64,000 nucleotides of DNA, taken from assembly GCA_003426165.1 (NCBI GenBank), contig QUAH01000013.1, positions 1 through 64,000 on the forward strand, read 5' to 3'. The notes under the pieces are model-generated. The model saw only the letters and a program-made list of their open reading frames with translations, had not been told where the DNA came from and made no database searches. Both the position numbers and the translations under genes were made by a program. The stretch is from Candidatus Saccharicenans subterraneus (GTDB taxonomy: Bacteria; Acidobacteriota; Aminicenantia; Aminicenantales; Saccharicenantaceae). Each line of letters opens with the position of its first letter. Position 1 is the stretch's first letter. Shown one piece after another: positions 1 to 7,170 of the stretch.

Positions 1-69
1 CTTGCCTCCTGGCTAATCTCATCCCCGAATCTATCCCCCTTACTAGCCAGAAAACAAGTGCGTTTCGTG

Positions 70-123
70 TAGATTTTCTCGTGAGGCAACGAATCATTTT
101 CAAATAGATTTTAAGTGAGGCAA
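70..123 (+). repeat. Tandem imperfect direct repeat upstream of the rpoZ promoter
   Basis: Two copies of TAGATTTT-(2 or 3 nt)-GTGAGGCAA lie at 70-89 and 105-123, with starts 35 bp apart. They end about 10 bp before the predicted rpoZ -35 box. An inverted heptamer TTGCCTC lies at 2-8. The spacing and position suggest an activator or repressor site, but no regulator is known. Confidence 0.5.
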
Positions 124-132
124 TTCGCTGTC

Positions 133-161
133 TTGATATTTCGGCCCATATCTGCTATCCT
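133..161 (+). promoter_or_regulatory. Sigma70-type promoter for rpoZ
   Basis: TTGATA (133-138), a 17-nt spacer, then TATCCT (156-161) preceded by TGC, giving an extended -10. The predicted start of transcription near 168 leaves a leader of about 40 nt that contains the AAGGAG ribosome site at 191-196. Confidence 0.55.
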
Positions 162-206
162 TATTGTCCAGTTTCTTCTTATATCCGATAAAGGAGAAAG
201 CCACCC

Positions 207-590
207 TTGAAAGAAAACACTTTTGACAGCAAGTTCCGTTTTATCATAGTGGCTGCCCAGAGGGCCAAGCAGCTCCTGAAGGGCGACCGCCCCAAGATTA
301 AGTCCCGTCACCGCAGTCCCATTCGCATTGCCCAGGAAGAGCTCAAGTCGGGGGCCATCAAGTATGAAATCCTGCCCTTCAAGAGAGAAGAAGGCCTGGA
401 AGAGGAAGAAGTGCTGCTGACCGAAGCCATTCCCCTGGTGGCCGGCGAATCGGAGACTGAAGCCGACTACGAAGAAGGTCAGGAGCTGGAAGAAGTCGAG
501 GAAGAAGGACTGGAAGAGGAAGAACTGGAAGAAGAAGAATTGGAAGAGTTTGAGGAAGAAGAGGGCGGCTTCGACGAAGAAGACAAGTAA
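207..590 (+). CDS. rpoZ: RNA polymerase omega subunit with a long acidic tail
   Basis: This 127-residue protein has an N-terminal half matching the omega subunit, which helps assemble the beta' subunit of RNA polymerase. Landmarks are SKFRFIIVAAQRAKQLLKG near residues 9-27, and the IAQEELKSGAIKYEI segment. The start is TTG, supported by AAGGAG ten bases upstream; no better start exists. Residues from about 84 on are an almost uninterrupted glutamate run made of GAA/GAG codons, far longer than in ordinary omega proteins (usually 70-100 residues in total). The last 112 bp overlap the convergent CYTH gene on the other strand. The identification as omega is good; the role of the tail is unknown. 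Confidence 0.82.
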   Translation: MKENTFDSKFRFIIVAAQRAKQLLKGDRPKIKSRHRSPIRIAQEELKSGAIKYEILPFKREEGLEEEEVLLTEAIPLVAGESETEADYEEGQELEEVEEEGLEEEELEEEELEEFEEEEGGFDEEDK

Positions 591-1102
591 TCCCTCTCTC
601 TCTTTTCCTTTATCATCTGGACATAATCCAGCTTGATAAAGTCTTTCCGGGAAAATCCCAGCCTGTTTGCCAGTTTGACTATATCGCTTCTTTTCCCTTC
701 CAGTTCTATGAAGTTACCGACCTCGGTTTCATCCAGGCAGATTTTAACCCGGTCCTTTCGGAGAAGCATTCTTTTCTTGCGGTATTCAAACACCGGCCGC
801 AGGCCGAGTGCTTGCAGGATCTTTCTGAAGTGCCTGAAATTCTTTATCTCACTCTCGTATTCCTGGCGAACCTTGAAGGACCTGGACTTCAGGGGTTGTC
901 CCTTGAAGGTGATAAAGGCCTTGCGGCCTATCCTTCTCAGGCGCAGGGCCTGCCTGGCTTTTTCCAGCCGGCCGTCGGCGAAATCGTAAAGGGCATTCCA
1001 CTCGCGGTACCAGTCCCGGTCAACCAGGCAGCCCAGGTCCAGTAACTTTTGCCTGGTTTCTTTCAGGCTGGAAATCCTGATCTTAACTTCGGTTTCTATC
1101 AT
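479..1102 (-). CDS. CYTH-domain protein (class IV adenylate cyclase / triphosphatase-like) with a poly-serine tail
   Basis: The 207-residue protein opens with the CYTH signature ExExK (E3, E5, K7), followed by the basic and acidic strands of a triphosphate tunnel: RLRRIGRKAFITFKG around 54-69, ESEIKN near 83-88 and IELEGKR near 132-138. The family acts on triphosphate substrates (cAMP synthesis or thiamine/inorganic triphosphate hydrolysis); the substrate here cannot be read. The domain ends near residue 170. The remaining 34 residues are 27 serines plus K, P, N and T, because the frame runs antisense through the glutamate-coding tract of rpoZ before reaching TGA at 479-481. It is the third gene of a tatD / polyprenyl synthase / CYTH operon, 15 nt after the preceding gene. 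Confidence 0.75.
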   Translation of the reverse strand: MIETEVKIRISSLKETRQKLLDLGCLVDRDWYREWNALYDFADGRLEKARQALRLRRIGRKAFITFKGQPLKSRSFKVRQEYESEIKNFRHFRKILQALGLRPVFEYRKKRMLLRKDRVKICLDETEVGNFIELEGKRSDIVKLANRLGFSRKDFIKLDYVQMIKEKRERDYLSSSSKPPSSSSNSSNSSSSSSSSSSPSSSTSSSS

Positions 1103-1117
1103 TCTGAATCTTGTCCT

Positions 1118-2140
1118 CTATTGTTCCCTCCACAGCACAAAGTCAGCGAGCTGCAGCAGGGACTGGCGGTAGACCGAGGGCCGCAGCCGGCCGGCGGCCT
1201 CTCTGGCCCTGGCCGTAAAGGAAGCTGCCTGCCGGAATGTTTGCTCGAAAGCTCCCGTGTCCCGGAGCTGAGCCAGCAGCTCCGGCCAGAGCTGTTCATC
1301 CTGGTCATTTTTTATTTTTTCAAGCAGTGCGGTCAGATTCTTTCGTCCAGAGAAATCGGCCTTCTTCAAGGCCAGGATCAGCGGCAGGGTCACCCGGCCT
1401 TCTTTCAGGTCGGAAAAGGCAGGTTTGCCGGTACGGGAGGGCTGGCCAACCAGGTCCAGCAGGTCGTCAGTTACCTGAAAGGCCAGCCCGAGGTTGAGCC
1501 CGTATTCTTCCAGGGCTTCTGTTTCCTCCGGCCCGGCCCGTCCCAGCCGTCCGGCCAGCCGACAGGTGGTCTGGAAGAGGCTGGCAGTCTTTTTCTCGAT
1601 GATTTTCAGGTATCGGGCCCGGCTGAGGTTGAAGTTATAACTCTCGGCCAGTTCTTCCATCTCGCCTTCGATCATCAGCCTGGCGGCCTCGGCCAGCAGG
1701 CGCGGAATTTCTCTGTCCTTGATTGACAGGGAGCTGGCGATGGACCTGATGAAGAAAAAATCGCCCAGGAGCAGGCTGTACTCAGGGCCGAACCTCTGCA
1801 GGGCGGTTTGTTCACCCCGGCGGAAGTCCGAGCGGTCGATGATGTCGTCGTGGATCAGGCTGGCCTGGTGGATTCCTTCCACGGCTGCAGCCAGGTGTAT
1901 GTCCTGGCCATCGCGGCGGCCAAGGTGGCCAGTTATCAGCAGCAGGATCCCGGGTCGGATCAGCTTACCCCGTCTGGAAATCGTCCTGCCGGCCAGGCGC
2001 CTGACCACCGGGGAACTCGAACCGGGCCATATCCTGAGAGCCCGGTCAACCCGGTTAAGTTTCTGCCTGATGGGTTTGAAAATCTCGGACAGGGGTGGGA
2101 CCCGCTTCGGTGAGGTTAAGGTCAGCTGGTGAGGATTCAT
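1118..2140 (-). CDS. Polyprenyl diphosphate synthase (octaprenyl/heptaprenyl-type)
   Basis: This trans-prenyltransferase adds isopentenyl units to an allylic diphosphate to make a long isoprenoid diphosphate, such as a quinone side chain. Both Mg-binding aspartate motifs are present: DDIID around residue 118 (first motif) and DDLLD around residue 225 (second motif), along with the GKLIRP substrate-binding segment near residues 58-63. The length of 340 residues is normal for IspB/HepT-like enzymes. It lies 18 nt after tatD and 15 nt before the CYTH gene, so the three are probably co-transcribed. The chain length of the product cannot be decided from sequence alone. Confidence 0.88.
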   Translation of the reverse strand: MNPHQLTLTSPKRVPPLSEIFKPIRQKLNRVDRALRIWPGSSSPVVRRLAGRTISRRGKLIRPGILLLITGHLGRRDGQDIHLAAAVEGIHQASLIHDDIIDRSDFRRGEQTALQRFGPEYSLLLGDFFFIRSIASSLSIKDREIPRLLAEAARLMIEGEMEELAESYNFNLSRARYLKIIEKKTASLFQTTCRLAGRLGRAGPEETEALEEYGLNLGLAFQVTDDLLDLVGQPSRTGKPAFSDLKEGRVTLPLILALKKADFSGRKNLTALLEKIKNDQDEQLWPELLAQLRDTGAFEQTFRQAASFTARAREAAGRLRPSVYRQSLLQLADFVLWREQ

Positions 2141-2158
2141 TTCATCAAGATAAAAGGC

Positions 2159-3001
2159 TCAGGCTTTTCCCATCTTATCACCGGCCGCTTTATTTTGCAA
2201 TTTAAACAGGCTAAGAAAGTTAGCCGTGGTTGCCTCGGCCACTTTTTCCAGCGACACCCGGTGCAATTCGGCCAGCCGGCGGGCGGTTGAGACCACGAAA
2301 GCCGGCTCATTCCTGCGGTTGGTCTGTTTTTCCGGTTCGGGAGTAAGATACGGGGAGTCGGTTTCCACCAGGAGTCTGTCCAGGGGCAGGCTTCTGGCTA
2401 CCTCCCGCAGGTCGCCGGCCCGGGGATAGGTCAGGATGCCGGAAAATGAAATCAGAAAACCTCGCTCGATCATGGCCCTGGCCGTGGCCAGGGATTCGGT
2501 ATAGCAGTGAAGAATTCCGCCGGGCGCAAAGCCGGAGGAGGGGACCATTTCCAGCAACTTTTTCTCGGCCAGCCGGCTGTGGATGATGACCGGAAGCTTC
2601 AACTCGGCAGCCAGCTCCAGCTGGGCCCGGAAGACCTCGAGCTGTTTTTCGGGTGGTGAAAAGTTGTAGTGGAAATCAAGGCCGATTTCACCGATGGCCA
2701 GTATTTTCTTATCCTCGGCCATCTGCCTGATGGTTTCCAGGTGGCCCGGATGGAACTGGCTGGCCTGGTGGGGATGCACCCCGGCCGCCAGGAATAGGTG
2801 CTCGGAGTCCTGCCGGAGTCTCAAGCCGTTCCTCAGGCTTTCCTTTGAACACAGGTCAAGAGGGCAGAGTATCCAGTTGACCGAGCTGCTCCTGGCCCTT
2901 TCTATCACCTGGGCCCGGTCACGGTTAAAGTCCGGCATGTCCAGATGGGCATGGGAATCCACCAGGCTGATTTTAGGTGTCCTATTTATGGCTGACTCCA
3001 T
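2159..3001 (-). CDS. tatD: TatD-family metal-dependent hydrolase (DNase)
   Basis: This is a 280-residue TIM-barrel hydrolase of the TatD family, which are metal-dependent deoxyribonucleases. The metal ligands and signature motifs appear in order: DSHAHLD near residue 15, GEIGLD near 104, the HSR segment near 140, LHCY near 165 and ETDSPYL near 214. It is the first gene of a probable three-gene operon with the polyprenyl synthase and CYTH genes. In many bacteria tatD lies beside metG or holB; neither is present here. The C-terminal 20 residues extend slightly beyond the usual end of the family. Confidence 0.9.
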   Translation of the reverse strand: MESAINRTPKISLVDSHAHLDMPDFNRDRAQVIERARSSSVNWILCPLDLCSKESLRNGLRLRQDSEHLFLAAGVHPHQASQFHPGHLETIRQMAEDKKILAIGEIGLDFHYNFSPPEKQLEVFRAQLELAAELKLPVIIHSRLAEKKLLEMVPSSGFAPGGILHCYTESLATARAMIERGFLISFSGILTYPRAGDLREVARSLPLDRLLVETDSPYLTPEPEKQTNRRNEPAFVVSTARRLAELHRVSLEKVAEATTANFLSLFKLQNKAAGDKMGKA

Positions 3002-3058
3002 CTGCTTATCTTCGTCCTTTTCTACTAATATGAATTAAATAATGAACCCCGGGTTTAA

Positions 3059-3098
3059 ATAAAAAAATAGGGAGGAGAGGAAATCCGCCTCTCCTCCC
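3059..3098 (-). terminator. Rho-independent terminator after the DUF885 gene
   Basis: A perfect 11-bp stem pairs 3070-3080 (GGGAGGAGAGG) with 3088-3098 around a 7-nt loop. On the minus strand it is followed by ATTTTTTT (complement of 3061-3069). It starts ten bases after the DUF885 stop codon. Confidence 0.85.
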
Positions 3099-3107
3099 TG
3101 ATTGAAA

Positions 3108-4871
3108 TCAGTTAATGACCTTGGACCTGAGCTGAATCGGGGGCAGGGCTCCGTTGGAGATCAACTTGGTGATGAAGTCAGACCGGTCGAAAGCCTGACC
3201 CTTGGTTCTCTGGACATCCTTTTCCAGGTCTAGGATTTCCTGCAGTCCCACGTAGGGCAGGGCGCCGGACCCCGGATTAAGCACCAGGTATTCCCAGGTT
3301 CTTTCGGCCTCAGCCTCGGTCTGGAAGCCAGTCACGGTCAGGTACCGCATGAACTGTTCCTTGGTGATGCCTCCCTGGTGGATGTTCAGGTCCATCTGGA
3401 AATCCATGACCGTCTTCAACATCAACTTTAACTGGTTGAGTCTCAGCCTGGGGTCATAGTCGCCATAGCCGGCATAGATCAGGTTCTGCTGGACGTAGAT
3501 GGGCCAGCCCAGGAGAAGGGCCGGGTTGGGGAAGAGCCTGGTGATCAGGGTGGAGGCTTTCTTGGTCGACACCACCGGAACAAAGGTGCCCGGGAAGACT
3601 CTCTGGGCCGTCATGACTTCCAGGTAAAAGTTGTTGTATTCTTCCAGGTAATCCTTAACCTTCTGTTCCGACCAGTCATCGGGAAGGGTGGCGATTTCAA
3701 CCGCGTATTTTCCCTGGGTATCATAAGCCCCGGGTCCGGTCAGCCTGACCCGGCTCAGGCCGGCGAAATAGCCAGGCATGGCCTTTATTTCCAGAGGCTC
3801 GGTCGGAACCGGGAAGAGCTTGGATTCCTGCCCGAACTTCTTGAGACTTTCGGCCGAGGCGGCAATCTTGTTGACCAGGTCTTCTTTGGTCGGGTGGAAG
3901 ACCTTGATCTTGTCGAACACGTTCTTGATGATCCGGTTCCAGATGGTATCGGGATCTCCCTGGAGCTGCTCGATGTCAACTTCGGGGTACATCATCTTGT
4001 GGAGGGGGATGCAGACCAGGAACATTTCCCGGCGGATGTTCTTGACATCGGCCTGGGCCCTGTTGGCCAGCTCTTCCTGGCTGATGGCCGACCCGGACAG
4101 CCGCTGGATGAGGCGGCGATGGACTTCGGGGCCGAGGCGGAAATTGCCCGTGGATTTGGGCAGAAGCTCGGAGCGCAGGTATCTCTGATAGTCTTCGAGC
4201 AGTGGTACTGCCCGGTTGAGCTCGGCCAGGAAGGCCTGCTTGACCGGGTCTGAGGCGCTGGCGGCCAGGGTCGGAGCTTCGTTCTTGTAGAAATTGATGA
4301 TGTGGGGCATCTGCTTCAGGGCGGTCTCGGTGTAAATCTGGGCCGGGGTCTTCAGATTGTCCTTGGCCCTCTTGATCAGGTTGGGCAGGGCTTTCAGTCT
4401 CTCGGTGGCGCTCCGCACCCGGCTGTCGGCCGGAGCGAATTCCTTGGTCAGCAGACTGTGCAGGCCGGTGATGATGATCTCGTTGTAGAAAAGCGGGTTG
4501 TAATCCCAGGGCAGCAGGTTCTCCAGCTTGACGAATTCCAGGTCGATATAGTCAAACAGGATGTTGAGGGCCTGCTGATTTTCTGGTGACAGCTTGGAGC
4601 GGTCGAGCTTGATGATGTCGCTATTTATTTTCTTGATAATCTCGTCTCGCTTGTCGACATTGGCCTGGCTGGGATCTTCCAGCTTGTCATTGTATTTGTA
4701 GTATCCAGCCACAGTGGCCTGAGTGGGGTAGAATTTCCAGTATTCATCAAGGTAGGTTTCCAGGATTTTCTGGAACTTGGCGTCTTCCTGGCCCTGGGCC
4801 AGGGCCTGTCCCAGCGGCAGCAGCAATACAAATATGGCTGCACCCAGCATCAAGAGTTTTGTTTTCTTCAT
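3108..4871 (-). CDS. Secreted DUF885-family protein with degenerate metal-binding motif
   Basis: The start at 4871 is chosen because GAGGAGG precedes it and the protein then opens with a clean signal peptide (MKKTKLLMLGAAIFVLLLPLGQALAQ). The mature part is alpha-helical and follows the DUF885 layout (COG4805, predicted zincin-like proteins): an N-terminal FYPTQATVAGYY segment, then a C-terminal half ending in an LPYVGLQEILDLE segment. Family members normally carry an HExxPGH metal site. Here the aligned stretch is AQRVFPGT (residues 422-429), so both histidines and the glutamate are gone. The following EGWxxYxE motif is LGWPIYVQ. It is probably a non-catalytic extracytoplasmic paralogue. It has its own terminator. 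Confidence 0.75.
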   Translation of the reverse strand: MKKTKLLMLGAAIFVLLLPLGQALAQGQEDAKFQKILETYLDEYWKFYPTQATVAGYYKYNDKLEDPSQANVDKRDEIIKKINSDIIKLDRSKLSPENQQALNILFDYIDLEFVKLENLLPWDYNPLFYNEIIITGLHSLLTKEFAPADSRVRSATERLKALPNLIKRAKDNLKTPAQIYTETALKQMPHIINFYKNEAPTLAASASDPVKQAFLAELNRAVPLLEDYQRYLRSELLPKSTGNFRLGPEVHRRLIQRLSGSAISQEELANRAQADVKNIRREMFLVCIPLHKMMYPEVDIEQLQGDPDTIWNRIIKNVFDKIKVFHPTKEDLVNKIAASAESLKKFGQESKLFPVPTEPLEIKAMPGYFAGLSRVRLTGPGAYDTQGKYAVEIATLPDDWSEQKVKDYLEEYNNFYLEVMTAQRVFPGTFVPVVSTKKASTLITRLFPNPALLLGWPIYVQQNLIYAGYGDYDPRLRLNQLKLMLKTVMDFQMDLNIHQGGITKEQFMRYLTVTGFQTEAEAERTWEYLVLNPGSGALPYVGLQEILDLEKDVQRTKGQAFDRSDFITKLISNGALPPIQLRSKVIN

Positions 4872-4987
4872 TCCTAAGACCTCCTCGTCTCTTGATTTAT
4901 CCGGCAAAAGCCTGATTTCTTTTTCAAAGTTTTAGCTTATCATAAATTAATTTTTAATATCAATCCGCAATTCAAAAAATTAAAGAC

Positions 4988-5992
4988 TTACCACCTGATA
5001 AAGGCCGAGGCCCAGGTAAACCCCGCCCCGAAGGCGGTCAGGGCAATCAGCATCCCGGGTTTGATACGGCCATCCTTAACCGCTTCTGACAGGGCTATCG
5101 GAATGGAGGCGGCGGTGGTATTGCCGTAGCGCTGGATATTCCTGATGACCTTTTCCTCGGGGATCTTGAGACCGCGGGCCACCATCTGGGAAATCCGGTC
5201 GTTGGCCTGGTGGGGTATCAGGTAATCAATATCAGCCACGCTGAGGCCCAGGTGTTTCAGCCCGAGCATGACCGCCTGCGGCATCTTTTCGCAGGCGTTC
5301 TTGAAGACGGTCCGGCCGTTCATCCGCGGATAGAATTTGCCCTGCTCGAAAAATTCAGTCCTGAAGGTGGGGTTATCCTTTGAAGACGGTTTTTCCATCC
5401 ACAGTTCGCTGACGAACCGGCCGTCGGAAAAAAGGTGGCAGGACAGGACCCCCCGACCGTCGCCCGAGTCGTTGGGTTCGAGAATTACCGCTCCGGCTCC
5501 GTCTCCGAACAGGACGGCCATGTCCCGGCCCTCGTCGGAATAGTCCAGGTTGGCCGATTGCAGTTCGGCCGCCACCAGCAGGATTTTCTTGTAGGTGCCG
5601 GTCCGGATGTACTGGTCGGCCACTGACAGGGCGTAGATAAATCCGGAGCACTGGTCGCGGATATCCAGGGCCCCGATTTCTCCCAGGCCCAGCTTGGCCT
5701 GGACCATGACTCCAATTCCGGGAAAATAGTGGTCCGGCGACAGGGTGGCAGCAATGATGAAATCAATTTCCGATTTATCTATGCCGGCATCTTCTATGGC
5801 CCTGAGGGCGGCTTCGGTGGCCAGGTCCGAGGTCCCCACTCCGGGTTCGGCCCAGCGCCTTTCCACAATTCCGGTCCGCTCCCTGATCCATTCGTCCGAG
5901 GTGTTCATCATTTTTTCCAGGTCGAAGTTGGTGACCACCCTTGGCGGGACGTAATGCCCGATTCCCTTGATAACGGTTCGTCTATTATCCAT
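4988..5992 (-). CDS. 3-oxoacyl-ACP synthase III-like condensing enzyme
   Basis: A 334-residue thiolase-fold protein of the FabH family, which normally condenses an acyl-CoA primer with malonyl-ACP to start fatty acid synthesis. The Cys-His-Asn triad is complete: C115 in RDQCSGF, His in LIPHQAN and Asn in YGNTTAASIP. The N-terminal TSDEWIRERTGI segment is also typical. It does not sit in a fab cluster. Its upstream neighbour on the same strand is an extended SDR next to a serine-palmitoyltransferase-like gene, so it could instead prime a special lipid. GGAG lies about ten bases before the ATG. The family call is firm; the physiological substrate is not. Confidence 0.85.
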   Translation of the reverse strand: MDNRRTVIKGIGHYVPPRVVTNFDLEKMMNTSDEWIRERTGIVERRWAEPGVGTSDLATEAALRAIEDAGIDKSEIDFIIAATLSPDHYFPGIGVMVQAKLGLGEIGALDIRDQCSGFIYALSVADQYIRTGTYKKILLVAAELQSANLDYSDEGRDMAVLFGDGAGAVILEPNDSGDGRGVLSCHLFSDGRFVSELWMEKPSSKDNPTFRTEFFEQGKFYPRMNGRTVFKNACEKMPQAVMLGLKHLGLSVADIDYLIPHQANDRISQMVARGLKIPEEKVIRNIQRYGNTTAASIPIALSEAVKDGRIKPGMLIALTAFGAGFTWASAFIRW

Positions 5993-6054
5993 TGGCTATA
6001 ACTCCAATAGCATAGAATTTATGAGGCCTATTAGGCACGATTACAAAAATTAGC

Positions 6055-6090
6055 AAAAAAATCGCTTTTGATAAAGGGAAATTTATCAAA
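6055..6090 (-). terminator. AT-rich hairpin with T-tract at the end of the SDR gene
   Basis: TTTGATAAA (6067-6075) pairs perfectly with TTTATCAAA (6082-6090) across GGGAAA. On the minus strand it is followed, after five bases, by seven Ts (complement of 6055-6061). The TGA stop of the SDR lies inside the stem. The stem is weak, so termination may be partial. Confidence 0.45.
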
Positions 6091-7054
6091 GCCAGTTATT
6101 CTCGAGGTACCAGTCCAGGGTGACCTTCAGGGCATCAGGGAAGGACCAGGCGGTTTCAAAGCCCAGGTCCCGCCTTATTTTCTCGGTGTCAGCCACCCAG
6201 AACAGTTTCTCCATGTCGCGGCACTTGCTGCGGTTGAGGGCACTGGGCCGGCCAGAAATCCTGGAAAAAACTTCGGAAACACCGGAGGCGCCCCTGACCA
6301 GCCAGAGAGGAAACCTGACCGTCTTAACCTTCCGGCCGAGAATTCTGGCCGCTTCCAGCCCTATTTCTTCCCAGCTCCTGGGAACCGGGTCGGCCACGTT
6401 GTAGATTTCTCCGCTCTTAAAGGGAACGGTGGCGCAGAGCTCCAGGGCCCTGACCAGGTCGTCAACATAGCACAGGCTCATCAGGAGCTCCCGGCTGAAG
6501 GCCGGAAGCCAGCCCCTGTTTACCATCCGGAATAGCTGGAGAAAATCACTGTCCCGCGGACCGTAAATGGCCGCGGCCCGCAAAATTATGACCTCCATTC
6601 TATCTTTACGCTTCAGGACTTCTTCTTCGGCCTGGAGCTTGCTGTGGCCGTAGGGTGAGGCCGGGCAGGGAGGTTCATCTTCTCTGACCGGGGTGCCGTC
6701 GGCCGAAGGGCGACCGGCAGCCAGGCTGCTCAGGTGGACGAACCTGGGGGCCAGGCCGTCCTTCTCCAGTTTTTCCAGCAAGCTTGCCGTTCCGCCCCGG
6801 TTTACAGTATAATAATCGCGCGGTTTCAGGGCCTTGGTCAGCCCCGCCAGATGGAAGACCACCTGACAGCCGGCCGGCAGGTCGGGCAGAGTAAAAAGGT
6901 CACCTTCCAGGAGCACCAGGTTTTCGGCCTGCTTTAACCAGCTGAGCTTGGCCGGGTTCCGCACCAGGGCATGGACGCGGTGACCTGCGGCCAGCAGCCG
7001 TTCTATGAGCCGGCTGCCGATGAACCCGGTCGCTCCGGTGACCAGAGAAATCAT
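6086..7054 (-). CDS. Extended SDR (NAD-dependent epimerase/dehydratase family; possibly CerR-like)
   Basis: The 322-residue protein is an extended short-chain dehydrogenase. TGATGFIG at residues 7-14 is the Rossmann nucleotide-binding motif and YGHSK (residues ~138-142) is the catalytic Tyr-Lys pair, preceded by HLSSLAAG with the catalytic serine. LRAAAIYGPRD is the usual strand after the active site. It is transcribed divergently from the serine-palmitoyltransferase-like gene (116 bp between starts). In Caulobacter an SDR of this general class, CerR, reduces an oxidised ceramide next to the serine palmitoyltransferase gene. A sugar-nucleotide or steroid/lipid-alcohol substrate is equally possible on sequence alone. 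Confidence 0.78.
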   Translation of the reverse strand: MISLVTGATGFIGSRLIERLLAAGHRVHALVRNPAKLSWLKQAENLVLLEGDLFTLPDLPAGCQVVFHLAGLTKALKPRDYYTVNRGGTASLLEKLEKDGLAPRFVHLSSLAAGRPSADGTPVREDEPPCPASPYGHSKLQAEEEVLKRKDRMEVIILRAAAIYGPRDSDFLQLFRMVNRGWLPAFSRELLMSLCYVDDLVRALELCATVPFKSGEIYNVADPVPRSWEEIGLEAARILGRKVKTVRFPLWLVRGASGVSEVFSRISGRPSALNRSKCRDMEKLFWVADTEKIRRDLGFETAWSFPDALKVTLDWYLENNWL

Positions 7055-7095
7055 GCCCTGATTTTAGACCAGGTCGGGCAGCCGGTCAATTAAAG

Positions 7096-7124
7096 TTGAA
7101 AAAAATCGGTTAAAAAGGTAATAA
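7096..7124 (+). promoter_or_regulatory. Sigma70-type promoter for the serine-palmitoyltransferase-like gene
   Basis: TTGAAA (7096-7101), a 17-nt spacer and TAATAA (7119-7124), 47 bp before the ATG at 7171. GGAGG at 7161-7165 follows in the leader. Confidence 0.5.
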
Positions 7125-7170
7125 ATAATAACCGTTAACAACAAGCAAGTGTAACAGTCAGGAGGACGCG

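Noticed and set aside
6021-6036. Short palindrome GCCTATTAGGC before the FabH-like gene, sharing a 12-mer with the lolD-bamA gap
   Set aside because: A shared 12-mer is expected many times by chance in 64 kb, and no other member of a regulon is visible.
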